This document shows positions 60,822 to 64,000 of a stretch of DNA of 64,000 bases, piece after piece. Source of the stretch: Agromyces mediolanus (lineage in GTDB: Bacteria > Actinomycetota > Actinomycetes > Actinomycetales > Microbacteriaceae). The position numbers were made by a program, and so were the translations under genes. Numbering within the stretch: the first letter of the stretch is position 1; each line of letters starts with the position of its first letter. The stretch lies in NCBI RefSeq assembly GCF_014648575.1, contig NZ_BMRJ01000003.1:107463-171462 (forward strand). The letters are read 5' to 3'. The notes beneath the pieces are model-generated. The model did not search any database. It was not told where the DNA came from and saw only the letters and a program-made list of their open reading frames with translations.

Positions 60822-60827
60822 ATCGTA
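60822..60827 (-). promoter_or_regulatory. -10 box TACGAT of the sensor kinase
   Basis: Six bases before the ATG at 60815, decides the start. Confidence 0.5.
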
Positions 60828-60943
60828 GCCCCGCGGCATCCCGCCCGGATCCGCCCACGGGAGTCGGCCGCCGTACTCCCCGCGGCGTAGCCAGCGCGGC
60901 GCCCGGCGCCGGGCCGGACGTGCTGCTGCGCGGTCGGGCCGGC

Positions 60944-62269
60944 TCAGAGCAGCGTCACCGGCTTCACGAGGTCGGCGTAGATGAGGAGCGCGCTCATCGC
61001 CCCGACGACGACCACGACGCCGAGGGTGAGCGGCATGAGCTTCGCGAGGTCCACGGGCCCCGGGTCGGGGCGGCGGAACAGCTTCGCGAAGCCGCGGCGG
61101 ATCGCCTCCCACAGCGCTCCCGCGATGTGGCCGCCGTCGAGCGGCAGGAGCGGGATGAGGTTGAAGACGAACAGCGCGACGTTGAGGGACCCGAGGATGC
61201 CGATCATGCCGGCCGCCTTGTCGACGAGCGGGATCGTGTCGATCGTCGCGATCTCCCCCGCGACGCGGCCGACGCCGACGACCGAGATCGGCCCGTTCGG
61301 GTCGCGCTCCCCCGGCCCGAACGCCGCGTTCGCGACGTCGATCATGCGCTGCGGCAGGTTCACGATGATGCCGGCGACGCCGGAGATCTGCTGACCGACC
61401 GCCTCGAGGGTCGTGCCGGGCGACTGGGCGACGCGCTCGTTCGCGGCGCCGATGCCGACGAAGCCGGCGGAGATGGTCTCGGGCTGGCCGTCCGTTCCCG
61501 TGATGACCTCGCCCCGCTCGTCGAGCGCGTAGCGCTCGCTCAGCATGGGGGTGACGGTGAGCTCGCGCTCGGCGCCGTCGCGCTCGACGACGAAGGTCAT
61601 CGCCTCGTTCGGGTGCTCCCGGATGAGTGCCGTCGACTGGGCCCAGCTGGTGATCGGGGTGCCGTCGATCGAGACGATGCGGTCGCCGGGCTTCAGCCCC
61701 GCCTCGGCGCCGGGCGCCTGCGGGTCGCCGCTCTCGCACGTCTGCCGCTCGCTCGTGGCGGGGAGCGCGCAGGCGTTCACGCTGCCGATCGTGGTCGAGG
61801 GCTGCGGCATGCCGAGCCCCATGAAGAGGATGCCGAAGAAGAGCACGGCGAGCAGCAGGTTCATGAACGGGCCGCCGAACATGACGATGATGCGCTTCCA
61901 CACCGGCAGCCGGTAGAAGGCGCGGTCCTCGTCGCCCGGCGTGATCGACTCCGCGCTGGAGTCGCGCGCGTCCTGCACGAGGCCGCGGAAGAACCCGGTG
62001 GAGTCGGCCTTCGCCTGCCCGCCCTTGCCGGGCGGGAACATGCCGATCATCGAGATGTAGCCGCCGAGCGGGATCGCCTTCACCCCGTACTCGGTCTCGC
62101 CCTTGCGGCGGGAGAAGATGGTCGGCCCGAAGCCGATCATGTACTGGGTGACCTTCACCTTGAAGAGCTTCGCGGGCACCAGGTGCCCGATCTCGTGCAG
62201 GCCGATCGACAGACCGAGGCCGATCACGATGATGACGACGCCGATCACGAAGGCGAGCACGGATTCCAC
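60944..62269 (-). CDS. rseP: Site-2 protease, RseP/Rip family (M50)
   Basis: Intramembrane metalloprotease that cleaves anti-sigma factors or similar. 441 residues. HEIGH at 25-29 in the first transmembrane segment binds zinc; a PDZ domain about 175-265 contains AGLKPGDRIVSIDG; the second active-site motif LPLDGGHI is near 380. GTG start with TACGCT seven bases upstream. Follows dxr on the same strand with 45 bases between. Confidence 0.92.
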   Translation of the reverse strand: MESVLAFVIGVVIIVIGLGLSIGLHEIGHLVPAKLFKVKVTQYMIGFGPTIFSRRKGETEYGVKAIPLGGYISMIGMFPPGKGGQAKADSTGFFRGLVQDARDSSAESITPGDEDRAFYRLPVWKRIIVMFGGPFMNLLLAVLFFGILFMGLGMPQPSTTIGSVNACALPATSERQTCESGDPQAPGAEAGLKPGDRIVSIDGTPITSWAQSTALIREHPNEAMTFVVERDGAERELTVTPMLSERYALDERGEVITGTDGQPETISAGFVGIGAANERVAQSPGTTLEAVGQQISGVAGIIVNLPQRMIDVANAAFGPGERDPNGPISVVGVGRVAGEIATIDTIPLVDKAAGMIGILGSLNVALFVFNLIPLLPLDGGHIAGALWEAIRRGFAKLFRRPDPGPVDLAKLMPLTLGVVVVVGAMSALLIYADLVKPVTLL

Positions 62270-62276
62270 GGGGTGA

Positions 62277-62282
62277 AGCGTA
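62277..62282 (-). promoter_or_regulatory. -10 box TACGCT of rseP
   Basis: Seven bases before the GTG at 62269, in the 45-base gap after dxr. Confidence 0.5.
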
Positions 62283-62314
62283 CTGCGATCCGCTCGGAGG
62301 CCGCTGGGCGGCGG

Positions 62315-63409
62315 CTATCGATCCGCTGAGCGGCGTGCGATGCGCGCGTCGGCCGAGCGGCGGGCGGATGCCTCGGCCGCGGCGAGCGACTCGAGGGTCA
62401 GCGTGCCGGCGGCCTCGTGCTGCCCGACGACCTCTCGCACGGTGTCGACGATGTCGAGGAAGCCGATGCGGCCGGCGTGGAACGCCGCGACCGCCTGTTC
62501 GTTCGCCGCGTTGTACACGGCCGGGTACTCGCCGCCCGCGCGCCCCACCTGCTTGGCGAGCCGCACGGCGGGGAACGCCTCGTCGTCGAGCGGTTCGAAG
62601 GTCCAGCTCTGCGCCTGCGTCCAGTCGAGCGGCCGGCCGACCGCCCCCACCCGGTTCGGCCAGTCGAGCCCGAGGGAGATCGGCAGCCGCATGTCGGGCG
62701 GCGAGGCCTGCGCGACCGTCGAGCCGTCGATGAACTCCACCATCGAGTGCACGATCGACTGCGGGTGCACCACCACGTCGATCCGTTCGTAGTCGACGTC
62801 GAAGAGCAGGTGCGCCTCGATGACCTCGAGGCCCTTGTTCACGAGCGTCGCGGAGTTCGTCGTGACGACGAGCCCCATGTCCCAGGTCGGGTGCGCGAGC
62901 GCCTCCGCCGGCGTGACCGCTTCGAGCTGCTCGCGCGTCCGGCCACGGAACGGCCCGCCGGACGCGGTGAGCACGAGCCGGCGCACCTCGTCATCGGTGC
63001 CGCAGCGCAGCGCCTGCGCGATGGCGGAGTGCTCGGAGTCCACCGGCACGATCTGCCCGGGGGCCGCGAGCCCCGTCACGAGATCGCCGCCCACGATGAG
63101 CGACTCCTTGTTCGCGAGCGCGAGGGTCGTGCCCCGCCGGAGGGTCGCCAGGGTCGGGCCGAGCCCGACCGAGCCGGTGATGCCGTTCAGCACGACGTCG
63201 GCGTCGACGTCGCGCACGAGCTGCACGGCCTCCTCGATGCCGACCGCCGTGTGCTCGACGCCGAACTCCGCGGCCTGCCGCTCGAGGGTCGCCCGGTCGG
63301 AGCCGACCGCGAGGCCGACGACCTCGAAACGCCGCGGATTCGCGCGGATGACGTCGAGCGCCTGGGTGCCGATGGAACCGGATGAGCCGAGGACGATCAC
63401 GCTGCGCAC
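62315..63409 (-). CDS. dxr: 1-deoxy-D-xylulose 5-phosphate reductoisomerase
   Basis: Second step of the MEP pathway. 364 residues. NADPH motif [10 protein letters not shown] about 7-16; the metal/substrate segments NKESLI and SEHSAI are present. GTG start at 63409, TAGGGT six bases upstream. Together with ispG in the window it marks the MEP isoprenoid route; the actinobacterial dxr-rseP-ispG order is broken here. Confidence 0.94.
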   Translation of the reverse strand: MRSVIVLGSSGSIGTQALDVIRANPRRFEVVGLAVGSDRATLERQAAEFGVEHTAVGIEEAVQLVRDVDADVVLNGITGSVGLGPTLATLRRGTTLALANKESLIVGGDLVTGLAAPGQIVPVDSEHSAIAQALRCGTDDEVRRLVLTASGGPFRGRTREQLEAVTPAEALAHPTWDMGLVVTTNSATLVNKGLEVIEAHLLFDVDYERIDVVVHPQSIVHSMVEFIDGSTVAQASPPDMRLPISLGLDWPNRVGAVGRPLDWTQAQSWTFEPLDDEAFPAVRLAKQVGRAGGEYPAVYNAANEQAVAAFHAGRIGFLDIVDTVREVVGQHEAAGTLTLESLAAAEASARRSADARIARRSADR

Positions 63410-63415
63410 GCCTCC

Positions 63416-63421
63416 ACCCTA
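63416..63421 (-). promoter_or_regulatory. -10 box TAGGGT of dxr
   Basis: Six bases before the GTG. The gap also reads GGAGG, but only one base before the GTG, too close for a ribosome site. Confidence 0.45.
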
Positions 63422-63483
63422 GGGCCGACGACGCCTCGCCGCCCGGGGTTCCGGGTATGCCGTCAGCCGCATACGGCTGGCCC

Positions 63484-63489
63484 TACGCT
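63484..63489 (+). promoter_or_regulatory. -10 box TACGCT of the acyltransferase gene
   Basis: Six bases before the GTG at 63496, back to back with dxr. Confidence 0.5.
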
Positions 63490-63495
63490 CGTCTG

Positions 63496-64000
63496 GTGAG
63501 CGAGATCGAGGCCGAAGCCGTCCCTGCTGCGCCGAAGCGCCCTGGCCCCCTGTACACGATCGTGCGAGGCATCCTCCGTCCCCTGGTGGCGATCGTCTAC
63601 CGGCCGAAGATCACGGGCCGCGAGCACGTGCCCCGACGCGGGCCGGTCATCCTGGCCTCGAATCATCTCTCGTTCATCGACAGCATCGTGATCCCGCTCG
63701 CCGCGCCCCGCCCCGTGCAGTTCCTCGCGAAGTCGCACTACTTCACCGGCAAGGGACTGAAGGGGTGGGTCTCGCGCACCTTCTTCGGCTCGATCGGCGC
63801 CGTGAGCGTCGAGCGCGGCGCCGGCTCCCAGGCCCAAGAGGCCCTCGATCTCGGCCGTCGCATCCTGGAGGGCGGCAACGCCTTCGCGCTCTACCCGGAG
63901 GGCACCCGCTCGCTCGACGGCCGGCTGTACAAGGGCCGCACGGGCGTCGCCTGGCTCGCGCTCACCACCGGGGCGACCGTCGTGCCGGTCGGGCTCGTCG
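63496..64000 (+). CDS. 1-acylglycerol-3-phosphate acyltransferase family (PlsC-like), 3' end cut
   Basis: About 168 residues visible. The acyltransferase box H-x4-D (NHLSFID, His57 and Asp62) and the phosphate-binding EGTRS at about 135-139 are present. Adds an acyl chain to lysophosphatidate or a related lipid at the membrane face. GTG start with a leaderless -10. The gene runs off the window; usual length is about 230-260. Confidence 0.9.
   Translation, partial: MSEIEAEAVPAAPKRPGPLYTIVRGILRPLVAIVYRPKITGREHVPRRGPVILASNHLSFIDSIVIPLAAPRPVQFLAKSHYFTGKGLKGWVSRTFFGSIGAVSVERGAGSQAQEALDLGRRILEGGNAFALYPEGTRSLDGRLYKGRTGVAWLALTTGATVVPVGLV

Noticed and set aside
60902-60913. CCCGGCGCCGGG palindrome after rseP as a terminator
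   Set aside because: Short stem with no room for a loop and no T run; too weak to call.
1-64000. Search for tRNA, rRNA, CRISPR arrays, insertion sequences, integrases and prophage genes
   Set aside because: None seen. Inverted repeats found are short and fit terminators or operators; no repeat-spacer pattern or transposase motif was recognised.

Overview
The window is about 64 kb of a very GC-rich (about 72% by eye) actinobacterial chromosome. Gene content, a class E-type LAXTG sorting signal, the short NusA, and the dxr-rseP, nusA-ylxR-infB-rbfA and truB-ribF blocks fit the Micrococcales, most likely a Microbacteriaceae member. That family call is inference without a 16S gene. No rRNA, tRNA, CRISPR array, insertion sequence or prophage was seen, and no stretch above 300 bases lacks a gene. 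Gene starts were set from Shine-Dalgarno sites, 4-base ATGA/GTGA overlaps, or a TAnnnT box 6-7 bases before the start codon.

Layout. 1-8.6 kb: aspartase (partial), then an amine catabolic cluster: ethanolamine-type permease, divergent glutamine-synthetase-like ligase, class I glutamine-amidotransferase-type gamma-glutamyl hydrolase, aldehyde dehydrogenase, short-chain dehydrogenase and a FadR-type regulator. Two related palindromes lie in the divergent promoter region. 8.6-15.4 kb: DUF4190 protein, then TetR-glpD divergent from an alkyl-DHAP-synthase-like flavoprotein, a diacylglycerol-kinase-type lipid kinase and a GMC oxidoreductase, the last three joined by ATGA overlaps. 15.6-24.9 kb: uracil and purine/xanthine-type permeases converging on one terminator, a Pit phosphate transporter with a PHO-box-like site, a Nudix hydrolase, phosphofructokinase, a SNF2 helicase and a ZIP transporter. 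25-31.9 kb: DUF2207 protein, CsoR/RcnR-type sensor, and a deoxyribose catabolic operon (SorC regulator, deoC, full aldehyde dehydrogenase, truncated aldehyde dehydrogenase, small protein).

32-47.3 kb: MFS exporter, ribF, two small membrane proteins, truB, panE, small genes, a P-loop kinase, mutY, then rbfA-infB-ylxR-nusA, a LOG protein and proS. 47.4-64 kb: RNB ribonuclease, LASTG surface protein, ispG, two tandem lipoproteins, a YihY/BrkB protein, a ketone-body type CoA transferase with a divergent thiolase, LtrA, a SHOCT protein, a LuxR-type two-component system, rseP, dxr and a partial acyltransferase.

The strongest leads are: (1) a self-contained gamma-glutamylation route that could turn ethanolamine into glycine with its own operators; (2) a lipid cluster syntenic with mycobacterial glpD1-Rv2250c-Rv2251-Rv2252 plus an extra GMC enzyme; (3) at least 14 genes with a -10 box placed for leaderless transcription, including four back-to-back divergent pairs; (4) a catalytically empty half aldehyde dehydrogenase coupled to a full one after deoC; (5) absence of rimP before nusA.
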